A stretch of 64,000 nt of DNA from positions 3,968,001 through 4,032,000 of the forward strand of contig NZ_AP023287.1 of the NCBI RefSeq assembly GCF_014218295.1, written 5' to 3'. The first letter of the stretch is position 1; each line of letters opens with the position of its first letter. Both the position numbers and the translations under genes were made by a program. Origin of the DNA: Mycolicibacterium litorale (GTDB lineage: Bacteria > Actinomycetota > Actinomycetes > Mycobacteriales > Mycobacteriaceae). Positions 43,100 to 56,287 of the stretch are shown one piece after another. The notes under the pieces are model-generated. The model saw only the letters and a list, made by a program, of their open reading frames with translations. It had not been told where the DNA came from and searched no databases.

Positions 43100-46000
43100 G
43101 TGTTCGTCGAATCCGTTGGGGCGCACGACGACGCTACATCCAGCAGGGTCATCTACAGCGCATCCGATCTCGCCGCGGCCGCCCGCTGCGAGTACGCGCT
43201 GCTGCGCTCCTTCGACGCCCGGCTGGGCTGGGGTCCGCCCGTGGCCGTCTCCGACGACCTGCTGGCCCGCACCGCCGAACTCGGTGACGATCACGAACGG
43301 CGCCACCTCGAGGAGCTGAGGGCCGACGCCGAGCACAACGTCACCGTCATCGGCAGGCCGCCCTACACCGTCGCCGGGCTGACCGCCGCGGCCGAGGCGA
43401 CCACCCGCGCCGTCGCGCGCCGGGCACCGGTCATCTACCAGGCCGCGATGTTCGACGGCCGCTTCGCCGGATTCGCCGACTTCCTGATCCTCACCGGCGA
43501 CCGCTACCTGTTGCGTGACACCAAGCTGGCGCGCTCGGTGAAGGTCGAGGCACTGCTACAGCTCGCGGCCTACGCCGAGGCGCTGACCGCGGCGGGGGTT
43601 CCCGTCGCCGACGAGGTCGAACTCGTGCTCGGGGACGGCGCGACCGCCCGCTATCCCCTCGAGGAACTGCTGCCGGTGTACCGCCCGCGGCGGGCCGCGC
43701 TGCAACGACTTCTCGACGGGCACCTGGCCGGCGGCACACCGGTGCGCTGGGAGGACACCGACATCCGCGCCTGCTTCCGCTGCCCCGAGTGCAGCGTCCA
43801 GGTGCGGGCGCAGGACGATCTGCTGCTGGTCGCGGGGATGCGGGTGAGCCAGCGGGCCCGGTTCCTCGACGCCGGCATCACCACCGTGGCCGAACTCGCC
43901 GAACACCGCGGCCCCGTCGCGGAGTTGCCCGCGCGGACGGTGACGGCCCTGAGCGCGCAGGCCCGGTTGCAGATCGCGCCGCGCGACGACGGCAAACCGC
44001 CGTACGAGGTCGCCGACCCGCAGCCGCTGATGCTGCTGCCCGAACCGGACAAGGGCGACCTGTTCTTCGACTTCGAAGGCGACCCGCTGTGGACCGACGA
44101 CGGCCACGAATGGGGGCTGGAGTACCTGTTCGGAGTGCTCGACACGGCCGACGGGTTCCACCCGCTGTGGGCGCACGACCGGCCGCAGGAACGCCGGGCG
44201 CTCGAAGACTTTCTCGAGATGGTGCGCAAACGGCGCAGACGCCATCCCAACATGCACATCTACCACTACGCCGCCTACGAGAAGACCGCGCTGCTGCGGC
44301 TCGCCGGCCGCTACGGCGTCGGCGAGGACGCCGTCGACGACCTGCTGCGCAGCGGTGTGCTGGTCGACCTGTATCCGTTGGTACGCAAGAGCTTTCGGAT
44401 CGGGACCGAGAACTACAGCCTCAAGTCGCTCGAACCGCTGTACATGGGCGGCCAGCTGCGCACCGGCGACGTGACCACGGCCGCGGCGTCCATCACCCAG
44501 TACGCCGAGTACTGTGAGCTGTGCGCCGCCGGCCGCGACGACGAGGCCGCCGGTGTGCTCAAGCAGATCGAGGACTACAACCGGTACGACTGCACGTCCA
44601 CCCGCAAACTGCGTGACTGGCTGGTGTGCCGGGCCATCGACTGCGAGGTTCCGCCGCGGGGGCCGCAACCGGTGATCCGCGACGGCGCCGCGGCCGAACC
44701 CGTCGACGCCCTCGACCGCGCGCTGTGCCGCTACGCCGGTGACGAACTGGAGGGCCGCACCCCCGAGCAGGCGGCGGTCGCGATGATCGCCGCCGCCCGC
44801 GGCTATCACCGCCGCGAGGACAAGCCGTTCTGGTGGTCGCACTTCGACCGGCTCAACAACCCCGTCGACGAATGGGCCGACAGCACCGACGTCTTTCTCG
44901 TCGACAGTGCCCGGGTCGAGGCGGACTGGCACACGCCGCCGCGCGCCCGGAAACCGCAGCGGCGTGTCCGGCTTCGCGGTGCGATGGCGGCGGGGGTGCT
45001 GGGCCGGGAGATGTACGCGCTCTACGCGCCCCCCACCCCGGCCGGCCTCAGCGACGACCCGGACCGCCGCGCGGCGGGCAGCGCCACCGTCGTCGAATGC
45101 GACGCCCTCGACGCCCCGACCGAAGTGGTCATCGTCGAGCGGACGCCCCGCGACGGCGACGAGTTCGACCACCTTCCCTTCGCACTCACGCCGGGGCCGC
45201 CGATCCGCACGAGCGCGCTGCGCGACTCGATCGAGGCCACCGCCACCGAACTCGCCGAGCGCCTGCCACGGCTGCCCGCGACGGCGGTCACCGACATCCT
45301 GTTGCGCAGGCCGCCCCGCACCCGCAGCGGTGCACCGCTGCCCGTCGGTCGCGACATCCCGGAGGCGATCACCGCCGCGCTGCTCGATCTCGACTCGTCC
45401 TATCTGGCGGTCCACGGCCCGCCGGGGACGGGTAAGACGTTCACCGCGGCGGCGATCATCGCCGGCCTGGTCAACACCCACCACTGGCGCATCGGTGTGG
45501 TGGCGCAGTCGCATGCCGTGGTGGAGAACCTGTTCTGCGGGATCATCGACGCGGGTGTGGACGCGGCGCGAGTGGCCAAGAAACGCGGGCACGGCGACGA
45601 CACGTGCTGGACGGTGCTCGACGAGGCGGCGTTCCCCGGTTTCGTCGCGGATCACGACGGCTGCGTGATCGGCGGTACCGCATGGGATTTCGCTAACGCC
45701 AACCGGGTTCCGCGCGGCTGTCTTGACCTGCTGGTCATCGAGGAGGCAGGCCAGTTCTGCCTCGCCAATACGATCGCCGTCGCACCGGCCGCCGCGAATC
45801 TGCTGCTGCTCGGCGATCCACAGCAGCTGCCGCAGGTCAGCCAGGGCACCCATCCCGAACCGGTCGACACGTCCACGCTCGGATGGTTGGTCGACGGCGC
45901 ACACACGCTGCCCGCCGAGCGCGGCTACTTCCTCGACGTGTCGTACCGAATGCACCCGGCGGTGTGCGCGGCGGTGTCGCGGCTGTCGTATGACGGTCGG

Positions 46001-46525
46001 CTGCAGTCGTTCGACGCGGTGACCGCGGCGCGCACCCTCGACGGGTGGGCGCCGGGGGTGCAGGAGCTGACCGTCGCGCACGACGGCAACGCCACGGAGA
46101 GTCCCGAGGAGGCCGACGCGATCGTCGACCGAATCGTGTCGATGCTGGGAGCGACGTGGACCGACGAAGACGGCCCGCGACCGCTCACCGAATCCGACGT
46201 GATGGTCGTGACGCCGTACAACGCCCAGGTGGTGCTGTTGCGCCACCGACTCGACGGTGCGGGACTGACCGGCGTGCGGGTCGGCACGGTCGACAAGTTC
46301 CAGGGCCAGCAGGCGCCGGTGGTGTTCATCTCCATGGTCGCGTCCTCGATCGACGATGTGCCGCGCGGAATCTCGTTCCTGCTGAACAGGAATCGGCTCA
46401 ATGTGGCGATCAGCCGGGCGAAGTACGTGGCGGTGATCGTGCGGTCGGAGTCGCTGACCGAGTATCTGCCGTCGACGCCGAGGGGGCTGGTCGAGCTCGG
46501 CGCATTCCTGTCGCTGACGACGTAG
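43100..46525 (+). CDS. TM0106-type RecB-like nuclease fused to SF1 helicase (Rv1251c-type)
   Basis: A fusion of about 1,141 residues. The N-terminal part (to about 540) is a TM0106-family nuclease: a PD-(D/E)xK-like core with DTKLARSVKVEALLQLAAYA and a Cys set in CFRCPECSVQ near 225, followed by an RNase H-like DFEGDP domain. The C-terminal part is a superfamily 1 helicase: GPPGTGKT near 775, VIEEAGQF near 880, LLGDPQQLPQV, DKFQGQQAPVVFIS and NVAISRAK near the end. Likely a DNA or RNA processing machine. GTG 43100 is preferred: TACAGT (43087-43092) lies 7 bases before it and overlaps the alternative GTG 43091. Confidence 0.85.
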   Translation: MFVESVGAHDDATSSRVIYSASDLAAAARCEYALLRSFDARLGWGPPVAVSDDLLARTAELGDDHERRHLEELRADAEHNVTVIGRPPYTVAGLTAAAEATTRAVARRAPVIYQAAMFDGRFAGFADFLILTGDRYLLRDTKLARSVKVEALLQLAAYAEALTAAGVPVADEVELVLGDGATARYPLEELLPVYRPRRAALQRLLDGHLAGGTPVRWEDTDIRACFRCPECSVQVRAQDDLLLVAGMRVSQRARFLDAGITTVAELAEHRGPVAELPARTVTALSAQARLQIAPRDDGKPPYEVADPQPLMLLPEPDKGDLFFDFEGDPLWTDDGHEWGLEYLFGVLDTADGFHPLWAHDRPQERRALEDFLEMVRKRRRRHPNMHIYHYAAYEKTALLRLAGRYGVGEDAVDDLLRSGVLVDLYPLVRKSFRIGTENYSLKSLEPLYMGGQLRTGDVTTAAASITQYAEYCELCAAGRDDEAAGVLKQIEDYNRYDCTSTRKLRDWLVCRAIDCEVPPRGPQPVIRDGAAAEPVDALDRALCRYAGDELEGRTPEQAAVAMIAAARGYHRREDKPFWWSHFDRLNNPVDEWADSTDVFLVDSARVEADWHTPPRARKPQRRVRLRGAMAAGVLGREMYALYAPPTPAGLSDDPDRRAAGSATVVECDALDAPTEVVIVERTPRDGDEFDHLPFALTPGPPIRTSALRDSIEATATELAERLPRLPATAVTDILLRRPPRTRSGAPLPVGRDIPEAITAALLDLDSSYLAVHGPPGTGKTFTAAAIIAGLVNTHHWRIGVVAQSHAVVENLFCGIIDAGVDAARVAKKRGHGDDTCWTVLDEAAFPGFVADHDGCVIGGTAWDFANANRVPRGCLDLLVIEEAGQFCLANTIAVAPAAANLLLLGDPQQLPQVSQGTHPEPVDTSTLGWLVDGAHTLPAERGYFLDVSYRMHPAVCAAVSRLSYDGRLQSFDAVTAARTLDGWAPGVQELTVAHDGNATESPEEADAIVDRIVSMLGATWTDEDGPRPLTESDVMVVTPYNAQVVLLRHRLDGAGLTGVRVGTVDKFQGQQAPVVFISMVASSIDDVPRGISFLLNRNRLNVAISRAKYVAVIVRSESLTEYLPSTPRGLVELGAFLSLTT

Positions 46526-46545
46526 CCCTGGTGTGTGTCGCCGCG

Positions 46546-46572
46546 TTGTCCACAGCGGCGTGTTCATCCACA
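46546..46572 (+). promoter_or_regulatory. two DnaA-box-like nonamers
   Basis: TTGTCCACA at 46546-46554 is the actinobacterial DnaA-box consensus, and TCATCCACA at 46564-46572 fits the degenerate form. They are on the same strand, 18 bases apart, in the 193-base gap between convergent genes. No replication-origin features (AT-rich unwinding region, dnaA/dnaN genes) are nearby, so a DnaA-titration or regulatory site is the most that can be suggested. Confidence 0.35.
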
Positions 46573-46603
46573 GGTGTTGTCGCTGTGGGCGGCCGCCGCC
46601 GGC

Positions 46604-46693
46604 TGGCCACGCGTCGAGGACCGCCGATACCGCATCCAAGCCGAACGCAAACTCAACGACGACCTCGTCGCCGAACGCACCACACCCTCACCC
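46604..46693 (+). pseudogene. possible 13E12/HNH endonuclease C-terminal remnant
   Basis: One frame reads DRRYRIQAERKLNDDLVAER, close to the remembered C-terminal end (ERxLND..VAERNKPPPF) of the REP13E12/DUF222-HNH family that is scattered through mycobacterial genomes. No start, HNH motif or proper stop is present, so only a short relic would remain. Identification rests on memory of one short motif. Confidence 0.3.
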
Positions 46694-46718
46694 CTTCTGG
46701 CGGCAGAGAGCGGGCGGC

Positions 46719-48638
46719 TCAGTCCCGTTGTGAATGGCGGCCCGAGGAGGGCACGTCACGGGTGTCTCCGCGGTGACGCGTCCCGCCGTCACGCAGCCAG
46801 TCCGGTACACCGTCGGCCTCGTCGCGGTAACGGCGGCGCCGGCCGTTGGACCGCGCATCCTGCGCTTCGACACGGAAGCCGTTGTGGCCGATACCGATCG
46901 GCTCCGTCACCGAGCGGTCCGGCACCTCGGGCAGCAGCTCGTCGAGGACTCGCCGCCACGGATCCGCGCCGGTGTCCGGCGGCTCCGGACGCCGAGACCT
47001 CCGCTGTGCGTAGGAGACCAGCGGCTGCGTTTCGCTCTCATCGGCACCGACATCGGCCTGCGACGCCGGGGGCTCGGTGAACTCGAGATCGTCCCAGCTG
47101 ACCGCGTACTCGAGGTAATCGTCTTCGTCGAAGCCGTCGTCCTCCGGCTCGGGCCGGGCGGCCGGCGCTGCGGGCGCCGCCGGGGCACCGTCTCCGAAGC
47201 CGCGCAGGAAGATCGCCGCCACCACACCGATCAGCGCGACGAACGCCGGCAGCAGCAACGATTGCGACATCGCCTCGGCGAAGGGCGCCTGCAGGAATTC
47301 CGGCAGCGCCGACACCGCCCCTTCCTCCCGCGGCGCCGCTTCTGCCGCCGACGGCATCTTGGCGCTGATCTCCCACGTCATGAACGCCGCCATGCTCGCG
47401 CTGCCCAGCACCGAACCGACCTGACGGGTCGCGTTGTAGACGCCGGAGCCCGCGCCGGCGAGATGAGACGCCAGGTTGCGCGTCGCCGTCGCCGCCAGCG
47501 GCGACCAGATGAACGCCATCCCGACGCCCATGACGAGGAACGGCAGCACCAGCCGCCAGATCGGTGTCGCCGGCGTCATCTCGATCGACAGCCACGTCAG
47601 CGCGATCGCCAGCGCCGAGAACCCGAAACCGATGATCGGCCGCGGATGGGCCCGGTCCACGATGCGTCCGACCACCGGCGCCAGCACGCCCGTCGCGATC
47701 GCCATCGGCGCCGTCAGCAGCGCCGACTCCGTCGGCGTCAGTCCGCACACCGCCTGCGCGTAGAACATCGCGGGCACGATCATGCCCGTCACCACGAAGC
47801 CGATCACCGCGACGCCGAAACTCGACAGCGAGAAGTCGCGGTCGGCGAAGATCCGCAGCGGAATCAGAGGTTCATGGGGGTTGACCGACTGCCAGTACAC
47901 GAAGCCGGCCATCACCGCGATCCCGGACACGATGACCGCCCAGATCCACGGCTGCCAATCGTGCGACTGCCCCTCCTGCAGCCCGAAGACCACTGCGAAC
48001 ATGCCGACACCCGACAACAGCACGCCGAGCAGGTCGAACCGGTGCGCCGACGTGGGCAGCGCAGGCACCCGCCAGAACGCCAGCGCCAGACCCACCAACC
48101 CGACCGGCACGTTGACGAAGAAGATCCACTGCCAGCCGAGGTGGTCGACCAGCACACCGCCGGCCAGCGGACCGACCAGCGTGGCCACCCCCGCCGTCGC
48201 ACCCCAGACGCTCATCGCCACACCGCGCCGTTCGGGCGGGAAGATCCGGGTGATCGTCGACAGCGTCTGCGGCGTCAACAGGGCCGCGCCGATGCCCTGC
48301 ACCACCCGCGCGGCGATCAGCGTGTCGATCGAGCCGGCCAACCCGCACCACAGCGACGCAGCGGTGAAGACCGCCAGCCCCAGCAGATAGATGTTCTTGG
48401 GCCCGAACCGGTCCCCGAGGCGGCCCGCCACCAGCAGCGGCACCGCATAGGCCAGCAGGTAGGCGCTGGTCACCCAGATCACCGCGTCGTAGTCGGCGCC
48501 CAGCTTCTGCATGATCACCGGGTTGGCCACGGCGACGATCGTGGCGTCCACCAGGATCATGAAGAAGCCGACCATCATCGCCCACAGCGCATGCCATGGG
48601 TTCCCGGTCACCTGTCGGGATTCGGACGTAGAGAGCAT
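46719..48638 (-). CDS. EmrB/QacA-type MFS exporter with long cytoplasmic tail (Rv1250-type)
   Basis: Drug:H+ antiporter (DHA2, 14 helices), 639 residues. Motif A is [14 protein letters not shown] near 71-84; motif C is [18 protein letters not shown] near 147-164; the N-terminal [20 protein letters not shown] is typical. After the last helix, near 480, comes an unusual tail of about 155 residues, first acidic ([15 protein letters not shown]) and then Arg-rich ([13 protein letters not shown]), predicted disordered. Rv1250 is recalled as 579 residues, so the tail is longer here. The substrate is unknown. ATG 48638 is the family start; a 12-base palindrome lies just upstream. Confidence 0.85.
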   Translation of the reverse strand: MLSTSESRQVTGNPWHALWAMMVGFFMILVDATIVAVANPVIMQKLGADYDAVIWVTSAYLLAYAVPLLVAGRLGDRFGPKNIYLLGLAVFTAASLWCGLAGSIDTLIAARVVQGIGAALLTPQTLSTITRIFPPERRGVAMSVWGATAGVATLVGPLAGGVLVDHLGWQWIFFVNVPVGLVGLALAFWRVPALPTSAHRFDLLGVLLSGVGMFAVVFGLQEGQSHDWQPWIWAVIVSGIAVMAGFVYWQSVNPHEPLIPLRIFADRDFSLSSFGVAVIGFVVTGMIVPAMFYAQAVCGLTPTESALLTAPMAIATGVLAPVVGRIVDRAHPRPIIGFGFSALAIALTWLSIEMTPATPIWRLVLPFLVMGVGMAFIWSPLAATATRNLASHLAGAGSGVYNATRQVGSVLGSASMAAFMTWEISAKMPSAAEAAPREEGAVSALPEFLQAPFAEAMSQSLLLPAFVALIGVVAAIFLRGFGDGAPAAPAAPAARPEPEDDGFDEDDYLEYAVSWDDLEFTEPPASQADVGADESETQPLVSYAQRRSRRPEPPDTGADPWRRVLDELLPEVPDRSVTEPIGIGHNGFRVEAQDARSNGRRRRYRDEADGVPDWLRDGGTRHRGDTRDVPSSGRHSQRD

Positions 48639-48640
48639 TT

Positions 48641-48652
48641 CGAGTCGACTCG
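48641..48652. promoter_or_regulatory. 12-bp palindrome before the MFS exporter start
   Basis: CGAGTCGACTCG is a perfect palindrome located 2 bases upstream of the ATG at 48638. It could be an operator or a hairpin covering the ribosome site. With no second copy seen, this is weak. Confidence 0.25.
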
Positions 48653-48723
48653 CCTATCGAAGGATCCAGCCGACGCTACGTACCCGGGCCCGTACCAAAC
48701 AAGTCCACAGGTTGCTGCGGATC

Positions 48724-50037
48724 TCAGGCCGGTTCGGCGACGGCGTCCGCGGTGACCTCGTCGGTGACCTCGTCGACGGCCGAGTCGGCCGACTCGTCGT
48801 CCGCACGCGTCTGCGGAACCCGGGCCGCCACCAGCGCGACCAGCGCCACCACCACGCCCGCGGTCATCACCAGGGCGAGCGCGAACTCGTCGTTGCCGAG
48901 CACACCCACCAGCGGGGCCACCGCCGCGCCGAGACCGAACTGCGCCGCACCGAGCAGCGCCGCCGCGGTACCCGCCGCCTCGTGGTGCCGCGAAAGCGCG
49001 ACAGCGGGAGCGTTGGGCAGCACCAGCCCCATCGCGGCGAGGATCAGCCACACCGACACCAGGAATCCGGCCAGGCCGCCGACGCCGGCGACGGCCAGCC
49101 CGACGAACGCCACACCGGCCAGCGACGCCGCCACCAGCGCCCACACCATGATCCGCTGCGGCGAGAACCGGCGCAGCAGCACCACGTTGAACTGTGTCGT
49201 GGCGATCAGCGCCACCGCACCGGCGCCGAACACCAGCGCGAACGTCTGCTGATCCAACCCGTACCGACCCTGCAGAACGAACGCCGCACCGGAGACGTAG
49301 GCGAACAGCCCGGACATGCCCAACGCCGCCACCAAGACGAGCACCACGAATCGCATGTCGCGCACCAGCGAGACATAGGTGGCGGCGATGCCGCGCACCC
49401 GCAGCGGACGGCGATGCGCCGGCGGCAGCGTCTCGGGCAATGCCAGCACCGCCATCAGCAGCAGCGCCCCGGCGCCGACGACGAGCGCGGCGAACACCCA
49501 GTGCCACGACGCGTGCAGCAGCACGGCCGCGCCCAGCGACGGCGCCAGCACGGGTGCGACACCGAGCACCAGCATCAGCCTCGACATCACGGTGGCCGCG
49601 GCGTTCCCGGCGAACAGATCCCCCACGACGGCGATCGCGACGACGGCCGCGGCCGCCGCGCCCACCCCCTGCAGGCTGCGGGCCAGCCCGAGCACCACGA
49701 TGTCGGGAGCGAACATGCACAGCAGCGAGGCCAGCATGTGCAGCACGATCCCGGCCATCAGCGGCCTGCGTCGGCCCAGCGAGTCCGACAGCGGTCCGAC
49801 GAGCAGCTGGCCGAGCGCCAGCCCCGCAAGCGTGCCGGTCAGGGTCAGCTGCGCCACCGACGACGACACCCCGAGCTCGTCGCCGATGCTCGGCAGCGCG
49901 GGCAGATACATGTCGATCGTCAACGGGCCCAGCGCCACCAGCGCGCCGAGGACCACGATCATCCGCAGTCGACTCGGAGCCGTCGTCACCTGTGCGCTGA
50001 GCGCGGGCCTGTCGTCCACGTGCGGGGATGATGCCAT
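48724..50037 (-). CDS. Bcr/CflA-family multidrug exporter (MFS)
   Basis: A 437-residue, 12-helix drug:H+ antiporter (DHA1). The family hallmark LTIDMYLPALPSIGDELG is near residues 39-56, motif A is GPLSDSLGRRRPLMAG near 81-96, and RSLQGVGAAAAAVVAIAVVGD follows. Relatives export bicyclomycin, chloramphenicol, sulfonamides and cysteine. The last 30 residues are acidic. It lies upstream of the EmrB-type exporter on the same strand with 85 bases between them, and is divergent from the Rv1249c-type gene. The true substrate is unknown. Confidence 0.85.
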   Translation of the reverse strand: MASSPHVDDRPALSAQVTTAPSRLRMIVVLGALVALGPLTIDMYLPALPSIGDELGVSSSVAQLTLTGTLAGLALGQLLVGPLSDSLGRRRPLMAGIVLHMLASLLCMFAPDIVVLGLARSLQGVGAAAAAVVAIAVVGDLFAGNAAATVMSRLMLVLGVAPVLAPSLGAAVLLHASWHWVFAALVVGAGALLLMAVLALPETLPPAHRRPLRVRGIAATYVSLVRDMRFVVLVLVAALGMSGLFAYVSGAAFVLQGRYGLDQQTFALVFGAGAVALIATTQFNVVLLRRFSPQRIMVWALVAASLAGVAFVGLAVAGVGGLAGFLVSVWLILAAMGLVLPNAPAVALSRHHEAAGTAAALLGAAQFGLGAAVAPLVGVLGNDEFALALVMTAGVVVALVALVAARVPQTRADDESADSAVDEVTDEVTADAVAEPA

Positions 50038-50186
50038 GACGAAGATCAGCGAGTCGCGTCGATTTTTTCTTCCGGCTACACCTCAACAGTGACCGCCGTC
50101 ACCGCCGGGCACCCCGCCCCCACCGCCGTTCGTTCTGATGGCGTTAGCCTGGAAAGTCAGGTGCCACGGGTTAGGGAGGCCTCGCG

Positions 50187-50945
50187 ATGAGCGCTCGATC
50201 GGACCGCAAGAAGCAGCTGGCACTCGCCGGCGGAGCAGGTGACGAGAAGCCGGGGGCGGCCGCGAAGGTCCTGTCGCAGATCATCGAACGCAGTTCGCGT
50301 GTTCAGGCCCCGGCGGTGAAGGCCTATGTCGACCGGGTGCGCGCCGGCGACCCCGCGGCCTCGCCGGCCGAGATCGTCGCCAAACTCGAGAAGCACTACC
50401 GGACCGCGGTGATGGCCAGCGGCGCCGCGGTCGGGTCCACGGCGGCGCTGCCCGGGATCGGCACACTGACCGCGATGTCCGCGGTGGCGGGTGAGACCGT
50501 GGTGTTCCTCGAGGCCACGTCGTTGTTCGTCCTCGCCGTCGCCGAGGTGTACGGCATCCCCGCCCACGAACGGGAGCGGCGGCGCGCGCTGGTGCTCTCG
50601 GTGCTGGTCGGCGACGATGGTAAACGGGCGGTCGCCGACCTGATCGGGCCCGGCCGCACCAGCGGGGCGTGGATCGCCGACGGGGCCGCGACGCTGCCGC
50701 TGCCCGCGGTGTCGCAACTGAACTCGCGGCTGCTGAAGTACTTCGTCAAGCGCTACACCCTCAAGCGCGGGGCCCTGGCCTTCGGCAAAGTCCTGCCGGT
50801 CGGCATCGGTGCCGTCGTCGGCGGACTCGGCAACCGGATGATGGCGAAGCGAATCATCGAGAATTCACGGTCGGCGTTCGGCGCGCCGCCGCCGCGTTGG
50901 CCGGCGACGCTGCACGTGTTGCCGACGGCGGAGCCGAATCCGTGA
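50187..50945 (+). CDS. conserved membrane-associated protein (Rv1249c-type)
   Basis: A 252-residue protein matching the position and layout of M. tuberculosis Rv1249c; its function is unknown. The N-terminal 90 residues are charged helices; two hydrophobic segments (AVMASGAAVGSTAALPGIGT near 73-92 and VVFLEATSLFVLAVAEV near 103-119) follow, and the C-terminal GIGAVVGGLGNRMMAKRII resembles the end of EcsC-family proteins. TAGCCT (50145-50150) and GGGAGG (50174-50179) mark its promoter and ribosome site; ATG 50187 follows. Confidence 0.72.
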   Translation: MSARSDRKKQLALAGGAGDEKPGAAAKVLSQIIERSSRVQAPAVKAYVDRVRAGDPAASPAEIVAKLEKHYRTAVMASGAAVGSTAALPGIGTLTAMSAVAGETVVFLEATSLFVLAVAEVYGIPAHERERRRALVLSVLVGDDGKRAVADLIGPGRTSGAWIADGAATLPLPAVSQLNSRLLKYFVKRYTLKRGALAFGKVLPVGIGAVVGGLGNRMMAKRIIENSRSAFGAPPPRWPATLHVLPTAEPNP

Positions 50946-51005
50946 CCACTACGACCAGAACGTGAACAAGGCGGCGTTGCCGTGGTCCCGTCCTGGCCGG
51001 AGCGC

Positions 51006-51081
51006 TAGCCTTTAGGCGGCGCGAAAGCGGGTAACCGCAGAACAGAACATGAGCGGCGAGCACCTTGCCATGCTCGCCTGA
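51006..51081 (+). promoter_or_regulatory. kgd 5' leader: promoter, hairpin and short upstream ORF
   Basis: TAGCCT (51006-51011) is a candidate -10, identical to that of the upstream gene, and would give a leader of about 90 bases. The leader holds a short ORF, ATG 51049 to TGA 51081 ([10 protein letters not shown]), and a 7-base stem GGCGAGC/GCTCGCC (51055-51061 with 51072-51078) inside that ORF. Translation of the ORF would melt the stem, a layout that could tune kgd expression. Confidence 0.35.
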
Positions 51082-51109
51082 GATGACGGAATCGAGGCGA
51101 GTAGCTGCC

Positions 51110-54895
<3,786 letters not shown>

Positions 54896-54913
54896 GGCCG
54901 GATGCCGAGATCG

Positions 54914-54954
54914 ACGTTTGGGCGCGGATTACTCGCACTTCCGCGCCCAAACGT
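54914..54954. terminator. 15-bp perfect hairpin after kgd
   Basis: ACGTTTGGGCGCGGA (54914-54928) and its exact complement (54940-54954) surround an 11-base loop, 18 bases after the kgd stop and 16 bases before the end of the convergent DUF732 gene. It can stop transcription from both sides; no U-tract. Confidence 0.7.
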
Positions 54955-54970
54955 TCGTTTCGGCGAAAAG

Positions 54971-55339
54971 TTACAGCCCGGGCAGGGGCAGGGGTGACTT
55001 GCCGTAGGCGAGCGCCGCGACCGCGCCCGGGCAGAAGATCTGGATCGCCAGGCCGGTGAACATGGTGGCCGGCCCGAGCGGGCGGCCGATCGCGTCGGCG
55101 ACGTCGGCGGCCACGTTGGCGACGTTCTGGCCCGGCTCGGCGAGCATCGGGCAGACCTGCTGTCCGACCCGCACCGCGGTGGCCGTGTCGACCCCGGTGA
55201 CGCCGGAACCGGCCAGGGCGGACAGGAACATGTCGGTCGCGGTGTCGGCGCCGGCCGACCCGGCGCCCAGCGACATGGCGGATCCGATCATGCCCGAGAC
55301 GGCGAGCGACGCGACGGCCGCGCGGTGAAAGCGCTTCAT
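54971..55339 (-). CDS. secreted DUF732 protein
   Basis: A 122-residue exported protein. The signal peptide (MKRFHRAAVASLAVSGM to AGSAGA) is followed by a DUF732 domain with the typical pair of Cys (QQVCPML near 80 and QIFCPGA near 104). DUF732 proteins are numerous in mycobacteria, small, helical and of unknown function. ATG 55339 is chosen because it opens directly onto the basic signal-peptide start. It converges on kgd and is divergent from the SDR gene. Confidence 0.83.
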   Translation of the reverse strand: MKRFHRAAVASLAVSGMIGSAMSLGAGSAGADTATDMFLSALAGSGVTGVDTATAVRVGQQVCPMLAEPGQNVANVAADVADAIGRPLGPATMFTGLAIQIFCPGAVAALAYGKSPLPLPGL

Positions 55340-55442
55340 GACAGGACCATCGCGGGCGACGAGCAGACCGTTACCCCGCTGCACCGGTACCGCGAGTACC
55401 GACTAACCTCGACGCGAGTCAACTGAGACGAGGAGCGTGGGT

Positions 55443-56273
55443 ATGCAGGGCTTCGCTGGGAAAGTGGCCGTCGTGACCGGTGCCGGCTCCGGTATCGGGC
55501 AGGCGCTGGCGATCGAACTGGCCCGCTCCGGGGCCAGCGTGGCGATCAGCGACGTCAACACCGAGGGGCTCGCCGAGACCGAGGAGCGCATCAAGGCGAT
55601 CGGCGCACCGGTGAAGTGCGACCGCCTCGACGTCACCGAACGTGAGGCGTTCCTGCTCTACGCCGACGCGGTCGCAGAGCACTTCGGCAAGGTCAACCAG
55701 ATCTACAACAACGCCGGGATCGCGTTCACCGGCGACATCGAGGTCAGCCAGTTCAAGGACATCGAACGGGTGATGGACGTCGACTTCTGGGGTGTGGTCA
55801 ACGGGACCAAGGCGTTCCTGCCCCACCTGATCGCCTCGGGCGATGGACACGTCGTCAACGTCTCCAGCGTCTTCGGGCTGTTCTCGGTGCCCGGCCAGGG
55901 CGCCTACAACGCGGCCAAGTTCGCGGTCCGCGGCTTCACCGAGGCGCTGAATCAGGAGATGGCGGCCGCGGGTCACCCGGTGAAGGTGACCACCGTGCAT
56001 CCCGGCGGCATCAAGACCGCCATCGCCCGCAACGCCACCGCCGCCGAGGGGCTCGAGCCGGAGCAGCTCGCCAAGCTCTTCGACAAGAAGCTCGCCAAGA
56101 CCTCACCCGAGACCGCGGCCAGGGTCATTCTCGACGGTGTCCGGAAGAACAAGGCGCGCGTGCTGATCGGCAACGACGCCAAGGTGCTCGACGCGGTGAT
56201 CCGGATCGTCGGTCCGCATTACCAGCGGCTGTTCTCCAAGGTGACCGGCAAACTGCTGCCACGCCCCCACTGA
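55443..56273 (+). CDS. short-chain dehydrogenase/reductase (Rv1245c-type)
   Basis: A 276-residue SDR, the same length as recalled for Rv1245c. The NAD(P) motif TGAGSGIG begins near residue 13; NNAGIAFTGDI lies near 91; catalytic Ser is in NVSSVFG near 140; Tyr155 and Lys159 are in AYNAAKFAV. The Asp in ISDVNTEGL after the second strand favours NAD(H). The substrate is unknown. ATG 55443 has GAGGAG 7 bases upstream; GTG 55437 is too close to that site. Confidence 0.88.
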   Translation: MQGFAGKVAVVTGAGSGIGQALAIELARSGASVAISDVNTEGLAETEERIKAIGAPVKCDRLDVTEREAFLLYADAVAEHFGKVNQIYNNAGIAFTGDIEVSQFKDIERVMDVDFWGVVNGTKAFLPHLIASGDGHVVNVSSVFGLFSVPGQGAYNAAKFAVRGFTEALNQEMAAAGHPVKVTTVHPGGIKTAIARNATAAEGLEPEQLAKLFDKKLAKTSPETAARVILDGVRKNKARVLIGNDAKVLDAVIRIVGPHYQRLFSKVTGKLLPRPH

Positions 56274-56287
56274 CTGACCGTCAGTCA
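56271..56287. terminator. small hairpin carrying both convergent stop codons
   Basis: TGACTGA (56271-56277) and TCAGTCA (56281-56287) form a perfect 7-base stem with a 3-base loop. The outer TGA is the SDR stop; the lpqZ stop lies in the right arm. Stem strength is modest, so terminator function is uncertain. Confidence 0.35.

Noticed and set aside
46546..46572. DnaA-box pair considered as a replication origin
   Set aside because: Only two boxes, no AT-rich unwinding region and no dnaA, dnaN or rpmH nearby.
43556..46639. Open frame of 1,027 codons antisense to the nuclease-helicase
   Set aside because: Arg/Gly/His-rich composition typical of a GC-bias shadow; helicase motifs on the plus strand are complete.
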